From: Alligator mississippiensis
Lineage: Eukaryota > Chordata > Crocodylia > Alligatoridae
Assembly: GCF_030867095.1 (NCBI RefSeq)
Contig: NC_081831.1
Coordinates: 63,688,716 to 63,752,715 of the forward strand
Length of the DNA stretch: 64,000 bases
Direction: 5' to 3'
The translations under genes were made by a program, and so were the position numbers. This document shows positions 34,416-48,079 of the stretch, piece after piece. The notes under the pieces were generated by a model. It was not told the DNA's origin, did no database searches, and saw only the letters and a list, made by a program, of their open reading frames with translations. Within the stretch, counting starts at the first letter, position 1; each line of letters begins with the position of its first letter.

Positions 34416-37400
34416 TCAGCTCTAGTATCATGAACCATGGGAGTAAGGCCTGCAAGATCTGTGCCCTACTGGGAACTTAGCTTCCTCAGCCATTTACAGT
34501 TAAATGTGAACGTGTATGTTTGGAGGGGCTGTTTGTGAGTTGTGTGAGTGGCCTAGAAAAGAGATTTTGTCTTCAGCTTGGCTGCATTAGCACAGGTTAG
34601 TTGATAAATGTGCATGCAGAGCTGCCCCAAAGGCAAGAAAGCTATCTCAATTTACATGGTAAACCTCACTTTTCAGTGGATATATGGCCCCCTCTCCCAC
34701 TCTTAGAAATGACCTTCCATTACTCCTATTTCAGAGTTTAAAAGACGCTTTTGGTCATTTTTATATGGAGAGTTAAAAACCAAACTGTAACTGGAGCTGG
34801 AGAGACAAAGTCTGTTGTTAAATGGAAGTGAAAGACTGTAAATGCCATTTTAGTTCATTCTCAAACCTGAGTAAGCTAAAAAGGCTTTTCTTAGCTCTTC
34901 AAAGATGCTCTGCATGGAATCCCACCCTGCTGCAGAAGCTGGTTCTTTTTTGTTCCCTATGCACATTTGTAAGGAGCTGTGCCTTTTATATGGAGACCAT
35001 CTTAATGTCTAACCATGGCAATGTCATAATGTTTTATTCCTGTAATGTGTATCAATAGTACTTGGCATCCTTTATAGTTTTAAAAATACTGACTAGCTTT
35101 TGTATCTCTTGTTGCTGTCCACTTCCCCAAGAACTCAGATGGTTGTGTGAGTTGTCAGTCTCATGGCTGAAACCTTCCAAGAATACTCATTTCTCTATTC
35201 TCCAGCTAGTGTTTTTGAGTGATCAGATGAAGGTGGTAAGTCCCAAGGAGTCTATAGAACATGCATTTAATATTTTTTTTCCTACTCAAATCCTAGGAGT
35301 AAGAAACCAAAAAGAAAGGAAATAGTTTAAATTTATACTAGAGCTTCCGCTTCAGTTTTTATTTTGCCTAGAAAGGTTAATGGAGCAAGAGGTTGACTTA
35401 GCCACATTTAATTTTAAGATTTAAAGACATTCTCAAACCCGTAGGGAAACGATGATAATAAATGCAATATATTTTGCTTAAAATTGAAAACTAATGATTG
35501 CTTCATCACATCTTGAGTGACAGTAGAGAATGTCTTATGTCTATTGCCCTGAATCTTAAAACATTCCTGCAGATCCATTTGACACTAGCTTTTCTTTCAG
35601 GTCGTGACAGGCAAACTCATTTTTCCCTCCTTTCAAAAACGTTCTGTTAATTTCAGTAAGGGAAGTAGGTGCTCAGTCTGAGATCGTATGCTCTTTCAGG
35701 ATCATGCTCTTACTACACAAATATGCATGTGACAGTTCCTGATCTGATGAAGCCAGAGTTAAGACCTTTGTGCTAATTCTTAATGGCTCATTTTAGTGCA
35801 TTGTGTTCAAGCAGACAGAATTCTAAGGAGATTTTTGGCTTGGGTCATTGAAAATTGCATGGAAATGAACAACAGATCTCTGGCATTCGGCTTCTAGGTT
35901 GAGATATGGACTCACTGTGGTGTTTGCCACATTACTTGTGTTCCTTGAATCTCACTTGAACTTTGAACAAAACGGGAAAAAGAAAAGGCTTGAAATAAGT
36001 AGATTTTATTGGAAGAGAACTTTCTTCTTGGCTTCTCAGAGGAAAAACCTTGGAGCAGCTATTCCTCAGGCAGGATATTCTGGGTGATTTCCCTATATAA
36101 ACATGCTTACTCTGTACTAAGAATGCCTTGTCCACTTTTCTGCTTTCACTGGTTCAAATGTTTGGGTTTCTATTAGATAGTGTCCTCTGATCTTAAAACC
36201 CATTTTTTTTTTTAGAATTTTACAAAATCTAATAAAAACAGATAGAAATGGTTTCAGGTTTTTTTTAAAAAAAGTGTTCCACTGCAGTATTGTAAAACAG
36301 AATGAACAGTCGTCATTCTTTTGCACATAAACTTGACTAAGATGGTTTTAGTGTTCAAGCTGAGCACTAAAGGGAGAGCAGAGGGAGGGAAAGTGGAGTA
36401 GTTAAACAACAAAAATATTGAGAAGTTGCCTCGCTCTGGTTTTATGCTGATAATGCTCTTTTTTGAGTATCTGACTTCCACTTAAGGTAGAAAAATATTC
36501 TCTCATTGAAGGGATTGAAGCATCTGGACTACAAAGATGGATGCTGGAGAAGGGATAATATAGTTGCCTTTCTTGCAATCAGAAGACAAGCCTCTCTTTA
36601 TGTTAGTGGATTTTTAAACTTTTTAAGCGAGCAGGGTTTTCGTTTGGTTTTTTTATTTTTTAATATAGACTTTTAAACATAAAATTATTTCTATTCAGGA
36701 TATAAGAGGGAGATAACTGCTTAGTATCTGAATGATATCTAAATATGTTTAATAAGTGCATCAAATACAGCTACTAATAGTGAAAGGATCTATTATGGAG
36801 AAAAAGTAGTGCTGTTACTTAAGTTATGGTACACCAAAAAAGACTCTGCCATTCAAATGATTGTGTATTTAATGTTACAGTTTTAGGTTAATGATTCTGT
36901 ATAATGTATACATCTAAATTCATTACAGTTACAGAAAGGGATCCTGGATCTCAGGAGTTGCAAATCCACTCTTAACTCCATCTGCTGTTAAAGAGAAAAG
37001 AAAGACCTCCGTTAAACTCCTAAAATAACTAAACTTGTCTACAAGCCTTTTTTTCCTCATTCTGGCCACATTGACATAAATTACCAGACATACAAGGGAC
37101 CACACCTTCAATTAAAATTCATTGGTCTGAGTTCATATAAGGCTCGAATGTATCTTTAGATTTCCCTGGAAAAGTGTGGTATGGAGAGAAATTCTTTCCC
37201 CTGTCTCGCCTCACCCAAAAGTTTCACACACATACTTTTAGTTGTTTGAGGGAGCAAGTGAAGTCCAGTGTTACTTTGTGTACTAGACTCTGTGCAGGTC
37301 ATTTTGAAATCAAGAACTTTTACATTGAAAAGGAGGCCAATTAAGGCACTTTTCAGGACCGGTCATTTTGAACTTTTTTGTTCTTGTATGTGTTCTTTAA

Positions 37401-40350
37401 GGAGAGCTATGTACAGTGCTTTATCTTTAATTTTCACTCACTACTGATGGATTTAGACTTGCTGTTAATATTTATATAAGAATAGTTTGCAAAATGTTTA
37501 TACCAATAATGTTACCTTGTCTTTGAAAATGTTACCTTGTCTTTGAAATCACCCGTAGATTTGTTTTAAAAAATATATGATAACTTTCCTGTTCATAGAC
37601 TGATACAACACTCGGACATCTCCGCAAATTCATTGTATTCTTGAATCTTCCCTGGCATGTGGGCCTGGAAGGATTACTCTGAGTGCTGACAGTTGTGCTG
37701 GGCATTCAGTAATCTTGTTTTTTTTTTTTTACTTCAGTAATGAAACCATGCATGGCTGTAAACATTGAAATATAAAACCTAGGGAAAAAAGGGTCCAAGA
37801 CAACAGCTAAAGCTGCCACTTTAAATCCTTTAGGTTTTGTGGGTGTGCACAGCTGCAATATGTTTCAGACCTCATTTTGTGTTGGTCTGTTAAATAAGCA
37901 GGCCTGAGAAGGAGTCCCAAAACTTCTAAGGGAACTCTGCAGTTTTTGCTATCAAAAGACCAACTCATTAAATGCTGCTCATTTTTGAGGAGGAGAGGAT
38001 TTTCTGTGTTTCAAGACCAAAAACAAAAAGCAGATCAAAGCACTGAGGCATGTCATGCAGATTCTGATCAACTAGGATTGGCTTCCTGCTGTGTTTTTCT
38101 GCCAGACTGTACAAATATATGTTCAGTTTATAGTATAATGTCTTGCCTGCTGATAGTAGTGAACAATTTGGGTATTCAGTCAGTAATAACAGAAGGAAAT
38201 CTAAAAACTGTTACTGAGCAATTGTCTTATACCACCATCTTCTAGGAGAAGAGTTACTTTAACTTGTAGTTTCCCCTAGTCAGTGACCTGAATGTTGTTA
38301 AGTCGGGAGTACAGTCCATGTGACAGGTTACTTTCCATTTTGATTTTAATAACTAGGCGGAAATGACATGTTACCATAGACAGATTTTTTTGTTTGTACA
38401 AACATCTGTCTGTTTTCTCTTCTGAAAGGTTTTTTTTTTTGTCTTTAATTAACAGTGCTAATGGCTGCAAATATAATTGGTCTTCCCCATCCTACAAAAC
38501 TGGTATAATGTTACAATGCTTGTGGGTATCTGTGTAAAATGTCTTTTATTTCATAAGGAAACAACTGTGTTAGAAGTTGGAGTGGAAGAGATGTTTATAT
38601 GGCTTTATTTTTTTTCATTTTTTAAAGTACAATATAAGCTTCATAATGCTGGAATTTTTAAATTATGTTTCACTTTGCAATTATTTTCCACAGTGAAAGT
38701 AGAGTCAGTGGTATCTTTTTCATTGTTTGAGAGGAGTAAGAGCAATGTTTAACTTGCTTATAGCTGCTGTATTTTTCCATTGGCCCTTTTTTAGGGTAAG
38801 GAAACACTGTTTATTAAAAATCTTTACTTGTGTGTTCTGTAGCCATGGTGGTATTTCTGCTCTTAAGAAAACCCATCCATTTAAAGTGCTGAAGTGAAGC
38901 ATCTTCCTAGGAGGAACATGGTGGTTAGGATACTTTCTGGTTTCACTATTAGGCCACCCTCAATGAGGTAGGAAAAAAGATGGGTAGTAAGTTGGTACAA
39001 AAGTTGGTGGTTGTGGGGGTGGGAAGGAGTTGAGGTCTAACTTGAGAATGTGCAGAGTGCATGGTTTCCTCCGTGTCTAATGGCTTTCCACTGGGAAGAC
39101 GCTTCAAGATTAGAATCTGTTTAAGTAAGACACCTTCTTGCATTCAAACTGACATTAGGCCACAGAGACAGATACACACCCTTCTGAGGTGTCTAGCATC
39201 TCTAATTTTGCTTGAAGCAGTGGTCATTAGGTACTGACCATGTCTGATGAGACACTGCACCTTGCATGAAGCAATTCTTAAGGAACATGGTAGTTCGTAT
39301 AATGATCAGAGTAATTATTGCAGTTTATATTCAGATATCGAACAAAACTTCCACTGAAGTGTTAGTACCTGTTCATGTAGTACAGCCCATCCCTCCCCAA
39401 GCCTAATTGCTTGACACTAACGGTATACTGTCATTTTCATACAGAAATCATACCAAATATGTACTATACAATTCCTTTTTTTTCTCCACCCTAACTTTGC
39501 ATTGCATTGTCGAATTATCTTTGCATAGAAGTGACAAATGCAAATATGAATCTGGAAGCAGAACCGTGTTTACATTCTGTTCCAATAGCGCGCAGCACAT
39601 ACTGCGTTTGGGTTCCTGTGGGAAACGTCCATTCTGAATGTATTAGCCTTTAATTAAAACAAGCTCTTATACATCATTTGATTAACATAAGCAGATTCTC
39701 ACAACAGGCTATGTTAAAATCCTTGGTTTCCTGTATATCTTTAGCACTAATGATATCCAGCTTACTGCCAGTTGCACTCGGTAAATTATGTTTAAGCATC
39801 CTGTTGTCTTCAAACTGTAAAAGCAATGCAGAAAGAGAACTGGCTGAAATGTTTGACCTTTGTCTCTTTGTGTAACATTGATTCCTGTGTGTTTATGTAT
39901 ATATGTGTGTCCATTCAGTGTCCTATTTGTATTCTTTGTAGCACTGGATTACACCCTCTCAAGTGAGCACAGAAAAATTTCTTAAACTATCCATGAGTCG
40001 GTCTTTGTCGGAATGTCTTTGAAATTGTGTAGTGTTCAGCTTTAAATTTTAAATGTTTTCTGCTATTTTTGGAGGTCTCTTGCAATTTTTGTTGTTACTG
40101 TACCTTGTTGATGGATAGTTGTATGAAAATGAGTGATTAAATCCCCTGTTCTGATGTTCTTAAATTTGCTGCCAGGACTGTGTACATGTAAAACAGTTGA
40201 GCTAATGCACTGCTGAAAGGGTTATTTTTTACCATGTGTAGAGGAGCACTGTGCCATTTTCTGTAAATGTGTTTGTCTCATGACATTTCATTTGTACGTA
40301 TTAAATTTTATTTTTGTTTCCTACAGAAAATAAAATACTTTGCATTTCTA
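34416..40350 (+). other. MTMR8: Probable long 3' UTR of MTMR8
   Basis: After the MTMR8 stop there is almost 6 kb in which I recognise no interspersed repeat, unlike the flanking introns and intergenic DNA. It ends in an AATAAA at 40329-40334 followed by a GT-rich stretch (about 40360-40375), the layout of a cleavage site. Other AATAAA hexamers (for example 35457-35462) could give shorter forms. A 22-bp tandem pair (about 37499-37545) is the only repeat seen. The extent is inference; a shorter UTR with unrelated conserved intergenic DNA is possible. Confidence 0.5.
40329..40334 (+). terminator. Candidate polyadenylation signal AATAAA
   Basis: Canonical hexamer in AT-rich context with a downstream GT-rich segment, placed at the end of the repeat-poor stretch that follows MTMR8. 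It is the most convincing of several AATAAA hexamers in the region. Confidence 0.5.
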
Positions 40351-41930
40351 AGGAGAAGGCTTGTGATGGGTGTCCCTGATGGGAATTAATGGTAGATCAG
40401 ACCCCCAATGAAAATTTAAAAAAATCTTAGGGTGACAGGTGAATGACAACACCTTTGTTTCCAACAGTTACCTTGCAAAGGTTACCTGTACAATATGGCC
40501 CCTTTGGATTCATGGGACTATTTGCAAAGTATATATTGCCCCATGCAAGTTGGAGGCATCCTGACATCTTTATAAATGCTGCCACATGTGTCACTTCGCT
40601 ATCCCACCTATTTTGCTCTACTTTCCTCTTCTTTATTAGAAGCAAAACCCCTTTACTGATATGTTGCCTTCCTCTTTAAAGAAAAACCTTTGTTTGCTAT
40701 AAAATAAAAATCTGTGCAGGAAATGGTGTTAAGAACTCAGTAATTCAAAGTCCAACTTGTCCCATCTTGAGAAATGTGCTGCTGGATCTCATAAAATTGC
40801 AACTTTTAAATGCAGTTGCAAGATCTAACAGCTTGGTTCTGGGCTCCTCTAGTTTGCCAATTCTAGTGTCACCCCAGGAATACGGAGAAGTGATTTTTAT
40901 CTAGATAATTGTGTCCCTCCATTTATATAAAGCACTTGGAATTGGCATTTAACCCTGTCATAGCTACTCCCTAATAGCAAGTTCAGTGGGGGCACAAGAC
41001 TTGCTTGTTTCCTGCATGGTTTTTTATCTTGCTGAGCTAAGCCAGAGCTCTATATTACAGGAATTGCTTCCTAGATACCCTGTTACCCTTGCACAAGCTT
41101 CTGTAGCTTTCTGCTACAGCCTTGCCATGTCTGTGGGTTTTCTCACACATCCATGTCTCAAACCCCTCAGTTCCTTATCTCAAGGAGTTCCTATATTTTT
41201 TTCTGAGAAAAGATTTCTGATCCTGCAAGGAGGGTAGTCTGCAACATTAGATGCCTTTTAAATCTTAAACCCTTTTTTTGCACCAGGTTAATGACCTGAT
41301 GTGGCTCTATGAGCAGCTTCTCCTAAATTCTGTTTCCAGGAACTTCAGGTAGAAAATCCTCAAGACAGTTAAGTACACACCACCGCCCCCCAGCTCAGTA
41401 ATCCACTCTGCAGGTTTATCTAGTGACATAACTTGAGGGAGGAAACTTTTGCAGGGTCAGATGAAATCACACCAGCACAGGGAGCCTTACAAAAGGATTA
41501 ACATCTCTGTAATTTGTAGTGGGTGCTTGAAAATAAATGGTAGCAGGCAGCGAGTGCTGCTGAAAAACGGCAAGAGGGAAGATGGGAGCATATTTAAAGA
41601 TAGATTTTTCGTAAGTGGAGGCTTTCGACTGACTTTTTTTCTAAAACTGAAATACTAGCCTGCAATTTATATTCTCCCTCTTATGAGAAATGCAGTTTGG
41701 ACACAAGACATATCGTTGAGACTTAATTGAATTAATATTCTAAAAATATTAATTCAGTTAACTTTTGAGTACTGTTACAAAGTATAGTCTTAGATCTTGG
41801 ATACTGTTTAAAACTCTCTTTTGGAACTCATTTTAGTAGATGAGATGATGGCTCAATAGTTACTTGGTTGGAGCAGCCGTTATAAAGTAAGTGTTTGGGT
41901 GAGAAGGGCTTAGTCCTTTGCAGCAGGGGT
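40351..41930. other. Intergenic, nothing recognised
   Basis: No gene, RNA or repeat family that I can support between the end of MTMR8 and the next CR1 piece. Confidence 0.5.
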
Positions 41931-42070
41931 GTTCAATGTGATCTTCAAAAGGACACTAGATGCACATCTTGCTGGGGTTATTTGACCCCAGCAATCTTTC
42001 CTGCCCACAGGGAGCTGGACCTAATGAACTCATGAGGTCCCTTCCAACCCTAAACTTCTGTGAATCTGCG
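41930..42070 (+). mobile_element. CR1 LINE 3' end, short
   Basis: GATCTTCAAAAGGACACTAG, GCTGGGGTTATTTGACCCCA and TCCCTTCCAACCCTAAACTT are CR1 ORF2 C-terminal and 3' UTR text. Heavily truncated. Confidence 0.5.
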
Positions 42071-42439
42071 ACCTGAAATCCCCCCTTTGCTTCATGCTCT
42101 CATACCAGCAGGCAAAAAGTGGAGTTTTTACATCACGTTTCTTAAATGGAACTGTCCTCTTGTAGGTCTTTGCCTTCTAACTGGACAGTTGCCCAGTAGT
42201 GCAGGGAAGGCCCTTGGGAACAGATGAAAATGAACAGATCAGGAATGTCCAGTTAATTTTGCTTATCAAACAAACGTTGACAAGGGAGTATGTTTTCTTC
42301 ACTGATGGCGGCCCCTTTTTTGCTGTATCTGAACCCAATTAAATTTGGATCAGAATAAGATGGAGTAAAATAAATCATACCCCTTGTTTCCTGCTTTCCA
42401 GCCATGGATCCTCTAGGAGTGGTGCAAAGTTAGGTGGGT

Positions 42440-42545
42440 TTGGTTTTTTTATCTCCATTTTACAGATGGCAAAACCGAAGCACAGAAAGGAAGCGACTTG
42501 TCCAAGGACATGCAGTGATCAGCATCCAAACTGGAGCATGGTACT
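42440..42545 (-). repeat. MIR SINE fragment, antisense
   Basis: ATCTCCATTTTACAGATGGC, then AAGCGACTTGTCCAAGGACA, the complement of the MIR 3' half and centre. Confidence 0.5.
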
Positions 42546-42549
42546 TTGG

Positions 42550-45532
42550 GGAACCAAAAATAAGTTCACTGCTTCAATGCAATCCAGTCACTGCATTTGC
42601 TGATTGAATGAAGAATAACATCTAAGTAAATGGGGCTCATGATCCTGAGGCCTACATACATTGACAAGTGCTTCTGATCAGTGGGCATCTGGTAGCTACC
42701 GTGTGGAACTTGAAACTGCAAATTCTTTCCAGAATGGGTAGGTGGGGATGCTAAATCCTTGGCACTTTTTAAAAATGTGATTCTTTCAGTAATCTGAAAT
42801 ATTCCTGACAATGTCAATTAATTTTTTTAGTTGCCTAAATTAGACTTTTCTTGTGGTTAATTGAATTGTTCACATTAATAATAAATTTGAGTCTACAAGG
42901 CTGTAATTTATGTTTCAGGGATGTTTATTGTCCCTGACAACTTCTTTGGTGTGGGTGATTGATAACTTCCCTTCATCAGTGAATATTAAACTTAACGTTG
43001 AGGAGGCACATTCCATTTTTAGCTGTTGTAGGTGTATTGTTCAAACCTCTTTAAGGCTGCCAGTGAGTCTTCTCAAAAAACCCTGCATTCACTAAAAATA
43101 CTGATTAGGAAACTCAATGAGAACTGCGTAGTTGAACTTTAATTTCTAAATGAAACCTACTTTTCTATCCATGCAGAGCGCTAAATAATTCTGAGCTGGG
43201 GTAAAACTCAACATGAAAGGGCACCAGTTAAGCTAAATAGCCTACTTCTGAAGATTTCTTTTGCCTGGAGAGTATGTTAAAGTCTTATTTGACCCATTCT
43301 GTTTAATTATCCTTTAATATGGTCTCCTTACAGTGCAAGAGCCATTAATATTTCACCCCTTGCTGACAGTGTAATTGTTGCAGTGACTCAATTGAATTTG
43401 TCCAACAGATAAGAAGGCAGGAGATGTACAGAGTAAGCAAGCTGAAGCATTCTGAAGCATATGTAAAATGACAAGCTCCTCCAACGTTACATGGCAGAAC
43501 ATTTATATGGAAATTCTAAGTTGGTGACAAAATGTATCTGCTGATTTAAATATATAGAGGCAAATAGTTTGAATGTTTTTGTGCGGGGGCATTAGCAGGT
43601 TAAAGCTCTTACTGATGTCCTTCACTTTTTTTTTAATAGGAAAAATGCAAAACTCTCAGGCTGGGTTTGCACAGCTCAGTGAAGCTGGAATGCGTCTTAC
43701 ACTCATGAGTTCTTACGTTCAGGTAAAGCAGAAGCCTACCCTGAACAAGGCCTTATATTAGCTAAAACTGGTATACGTTTTTGTGTTTTTATGCCTCAAT
43801 CATTTCTATCAATATGCACAGTTTTCAAGTTAAGGAGGGGTGTCAACTTGGACTTTGTGTTAATAAAAAGTGCCATTTACCAGTAAACCTTTTGCAGACA
43901 GATCAAATCTTCAGTCACCTGCCTTCAATGTTTTTGCTCCAGTGTAGTTGACTACAGCTTAGTAAATAATTCTGTTGATCAATAAAAGACTAGACCTCAG
44001 CTCCCTCTCAGCTAATATGAACAAGAAGTAGTAAAAAAACCCAAACTCTTTATCTGCTAAAGTGCAGATGTGACTGCACATATAGACCTATGGAGTAAAA
44101 GGGTGTGATTCATCTGTAGTAATTTTTCAGAGAACTGCTCTTTGAATAAATCAAGCGTGCAAATGTCATAGCCCCAAGCCTGTCCACTGTATGACATTTG
44201 ACTACAGTGGTATTGTAAAATTTATCTTTTTCCATTAATTAAGGAAAGTCCCTGTGCCACAGCATGCGTGATCCAAATTAAGCTAAACAATGATAGGATG
44301 GAGAGGGAAGTTCATATCAGGTGTAGCAGACTGGGAAGGGTATAAAATGAGTTTGTAGATTTGTTCAGTTGCATTAGTTTCCTATTGACTTCAATGAAAG
44401 CAAGACAGATTCCTTTTTTTTTTTTTTGATAACATGCAAATTATCTAGTGATATTCATATAAAATATTTTCTGTGGCTGATACAGGGCTGCCAACAGCTT
44501 TTGAAAGCTATGAAGCTTAATTATGCAGATAATTTAATGCACAGAAAAATTTGCTTTTCAAGTTTAAATGTGGCAATTTGCAAGACTGTTTGGACTTCTC
44601 TGCACTTACTCTGGAAACCGGAATGTAAGAGTAATGTGATGATCTGAAAATTATGTGAATGAGAGTACCCCCCCTCCCTTTTGATAGGTCTTGATCTCCC
44701 ACTAATCAGCTTTTCTTCTGCTAATTGTGTCTGCTACCCCAGAGAATTTCTCTCCTCCCCTCTGCTGTGTTTCACTATAGTGTGCCTGGGTTCCTGTGAT
44801 CAGAGACCTGAGGAAGAATATCTCGCATTGGAAAGCTCATCTAACTTTATCCTGACTGCATAGTTCATCCAGTAAATGCTGTCACCCTAAGAAATCCTTG
44901 CCTTATCTGGAAATACATTTCTGGTGCTGCAGTCTACTCCAACAGTAGCTTTTTTAAGGACCTACTGCTCCTAGTTCATGGTTCTGTGGATGCTGGATAG
45001 TTTGTAAGTGAAAAACTTTTGAGTCTGCAGAATATGTGAGTCATAGTTTCTGCGATGTTTCTTAAAACTTTACTAATATGATTCTGACTCCCCTAAAACC
45101 TGCTGTACTGAAAACAAATGCAGGTTGAGGTTGAGAGGCACCCCAGATCTCATACCCTGTGCTAACTTCCCCAAAATGTCCATGGCTTGAAGCAACTTTA
45201 ACAGCAAATATCTGGGCACCTGCTTTGACATGTGATTGTTATGCAGCCAATTCACAAATTAAAAGTGGAAACAAATTCAAATTGGCTTTCATAGTTCAGG
45301 CTCCTAATTAGTTTCTTCTCTGATCCATTTCTGGTGCTTTGGCCCCATTGATCCTCTGAGGATATACAGAGGTACTGAGACAACTGGAACAACTGCAAGA
45401 ACAAGGGAATAATCTTCTGCAGTTTGTCTTTGGAGCCTGTTGAATTCCTTCGCTCTTGAGAATTACACATCTAGCTCCTCTTCCATGAGCTTCACTGGCA
45501 GCAGTCACTGATCTGATTCTTATGGTTGAGAA
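42550..45532. other. Intergenic stretch with one exon-like segment
   Basis: 43640-43722 is bounded by an acceptor (T run then AATAG) and a donor (CAG|GTAAAG) and could be a noncoding exon of a spliced transcript, with no coding similarity. Nothing else recognised. Confidence 0.5.
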
Positions 45533-45675
45533 CCGTGGTGCTCACAGATTTAGCCCCATGGGCCATGTGAATGGCACAGCGCTGGTCTGAGCACTTGGAT
45601 TGGGACTAAGCTGCCTCTACCCAGGCCCAACACACTGGGATCAGGCCCAGGAGGCTCCCTGTGGGCAGGGGCTAG

Positions 45676-46755
45676 AGCTAGGGACAGAAGTTACACATAA
45701 ACCAGTTTAAGTGATCAGAAACTGGTTTAAACCTGTAACAGAACAGAAGCTCAGTGTACATAAACCAGTTTCAAAATGGCTGAAACTGGTTTAAGATGAA
45801 CCTGGTTGAACGTAGTATCAGACTTAACTGCGGGGAAGCGTGGGCACGCTTGAAAATACGTTGCAAGTACAAGGGGACCTAAACAGCTTGGCAAATAGGG
45901 CAGACCAGAACCAGATAAAGTTCAACATCAAGAAATGTAAAATGCTCCATCTGGGGATGAACAATCCCCTGCACACATACAGGCTTGGCAACGCCAACCT
46001 GACCAGCACGGCAAATGAAAAGGGACCTGGGGGTAATAACAGACCACAGTATGAACATGAGCCGGCAGTGCAATGCTGTAGCCAGCAGGGCTAACAATAC
46101 TTTGGCATACATCAATCAACGCATCTTCAGCAAAACCAAAGAAGTGATTCTCCCACTTTACTCAGCACTGGTGAGACCGCAGCTGGAGTACTGCATCCAC
46201 TTCTGGGTGCCACACTTTAACAAGGACATGGAAAAGCTTGAGAGAGTCCAGAGAAGAGCCACCCGTATGATCAGAGACTTACGCAAGAAGCCATATGAGG
46301 GAAGGCTGAGGGACTTGGGACTCTTCAGCCTGAGAAAGAGAAGGCTGAGGGGACCTGGTAGCAGCTTACCACTACATCAGAGGTGTATATAAAGGGCTCA
46401 GTGAATAATGGTTCACCAGGGCACCCTTGGAGAAAATTAGGAGTAATGGCCACAAACTCCTGGAAGACTGTTTCAGGCTCAACATTAGGAAAAACTTCTT
46501 CACGACTAGGGTGTCCAGGCTGTGAAATAAGCTCCCTTCAGAGGTGGTACAATCAGCTACCCTGGAAATCTTCAAGAGGAGACTGGACGGTCACTTTGCT
46601 GGGGTCAGCTGACCCCCAGTTATCTTTCCTGCTTGGTGCAGGAGGCTGGGCCCAATGATCTTCCCAGGTCCCTTCCAGCCTTACAGTCTAGGAATCTATG
46701 AATTAATTTATGATTTGGGGTCAAACCGGTTTATGAAACTTCTGTCCCAGACCCC
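45676..46755 (+). mobile_element. AAACCAGTTT-type element, split by CR1
   Basis: GGGACAGAAGTTACACATAA (45680) and, inverted, TTTATGAAACTTCTGTCCC (to about 46750) make a terminal-like inverted repeat; between them ACATAAACCAGTTT and AAACTGGTTT units recur four or more times (45695-45800). The CR1 at 45825-46710 separates the halves. 46755-47330 may belong to the same family or to the outer element; the border is unclear. Confidence 0.5.
45825..46710 (+). mobile_element. CR1 LINE 3' part, innermost of the nested block
   Basis: Encodes CR1 ORF2 from FNIKKCKMLHLG (about 45920) through [33 protein letters not shown] (about 46160) and [14 protein letters not shown], then a C-terminal and 3' UTR part ending at TCTAGGAATCTATGAATT. 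At least two frame changes. 5' truncated after the RT catalytic region. Confidence 0.5.
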
Positions 46756-47499
46756 TTCATGGTTCAAGTTAAATCAGAGTCTCCCAGCATGTTTTGCAGT
46801 CCTGGGCTGGGCTGGGCTGTCTGCTCCAGAGAGCACGGTTGGCCCTGTCCCTCTGCTCCCCAGCCATAGTGGTGAGGGCTGGCTGACAAGGGGGTGGGGG
46901 AGGGGGCAAGCCCGGCTGGGGATGCAGCCCAGTCTATGAGGGTGACTGCCCCCTCCCCACTCCGGCAAACCCCGGCTGGGGTCTGAGGCCAGGGAGGTGG
47001 GTTAAACATCCCTTCCCCACTCAGATTTACTGCTGGCTGCAAATCCCAAAAGCACCTGGAAGCAGGAAGAGGAAATGATGAGCAGCCCTGCAGGTTCCTA
47101 CTTCTGTGATTCTGGACTGCAAATCCCAGAGACCTCGGGGGCAACAGGAAGAGGAAGCGAACACACAGCCAGCGATCCTGCTTTATTGCCCCCCAGCTTC
47201 TGGTTTGAGCCACTGCAGGCACGTGGCTGCATTTCCTGAATCAAAAGTAAATGTCTGTTTACCTGTTTCAATTTAATCTGTGCATCTTAAACTAACCTGC
47301 AAAGACTGAATCAGTTCAGCCTCAGGCTTTTTGACTGCCTGTACCTAGCCTAGATGACATTGCACCTGGGGGCTGGATCTTACCTGTGGGCTGAGTGCCC
47401 CTGGTTTAAAATAAAAATCTAGTAGATGAGATACTTTACAATACAATTAATACTTTAACAGCTCTTTGTAGCTAGTCAGGTTTTAAAATATAGATAGAA

Positions 47500-47799
47500 C
47501 ATAATGATTCTCAACCAGCATGTTCAACCCTGCAGATCGTTTTAAAGGTATTGCAGGGTTAGCACCGTTACATGTGCAAACAGGATTCACAAGATAAACC
47601 CAGGGTTTTCAAATAAGAATCTATCGTGTTAAAAACATCCTGATGTGTTGTGGTCTTTTTGAGTTCTTTGTCACAAGAGAATTGCTCTATTATTTTTATT
47701 TCATTAAAAAAGAAGAGTGAAAACTAAGCTGGCATTTTCTGAAGGGTGCCTTGAGTTTGCCAAGGGGTGTCTCAAGTCTGAAAAGGTTGAGAACCACTG
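47500..47799 (+). mobile_element. hAT MITE with target duplication
   Basis: 300 bp; left end CATAATGATTCTCAACCAGC, right end (other strand) CAGTGGTTCTCAACCTTTTC. Flanked by AGATAGAA (47492-47499) and AGATAGAC (47800-47807), an 8-bp target duplication with one mismatch. Same terminus family as 5385 and 12108. Noncoding. Confidence 0.5.
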
Positions 47800-48079
47800 A
47801 GATAGACGGATGGCCAGAAAAACAAGTGAGTCTGTGTACCACTGCCCTCTAGTGAATGAACTGCAGAATGTCACAGACAGAGGTTGACCTTAAATTTAGG
47901 TGGTAAAGAGGTTTAAGCTTTAGGATAGCAATATATTAATTCTGCCCTTGCTACCATGAAGCAAAAGGTCATTTGTCTGCCATGACCTCTGAATCATTTT
48001 TAGTCACTGCTTTTTCAGATCATTCAGTAATTTGGCCTGCATTCCTTGTTCCTAGATGAAGGTTCAGCTTTACATTTGA

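Larger units (their letters stand above)
45533..47403 (+). mobile_element. Outer hAT-type element of a nested block
   Basis: Left end CCGTGGTGCTCACAG, right end (other strand) CCAGGGGCACTCAGC, with flanks GTTGAGAA (45525-45532) and GTTTAAAA (47404-47411) agreeing at 6 of 8 bases. The interior is interrupted by an AAACCAGTTT-rich element and a CR1. Outer element sequence proper is about 45533-45675 and the far right. Related to the ends at 3707 and 62948. Confidence 0.5.

Noticed and set aside
46764-47222. 152-residue minus-strand ORF
   Set aside because: Lies in the GC-rich interior of the nested transposon block and shows no domain.
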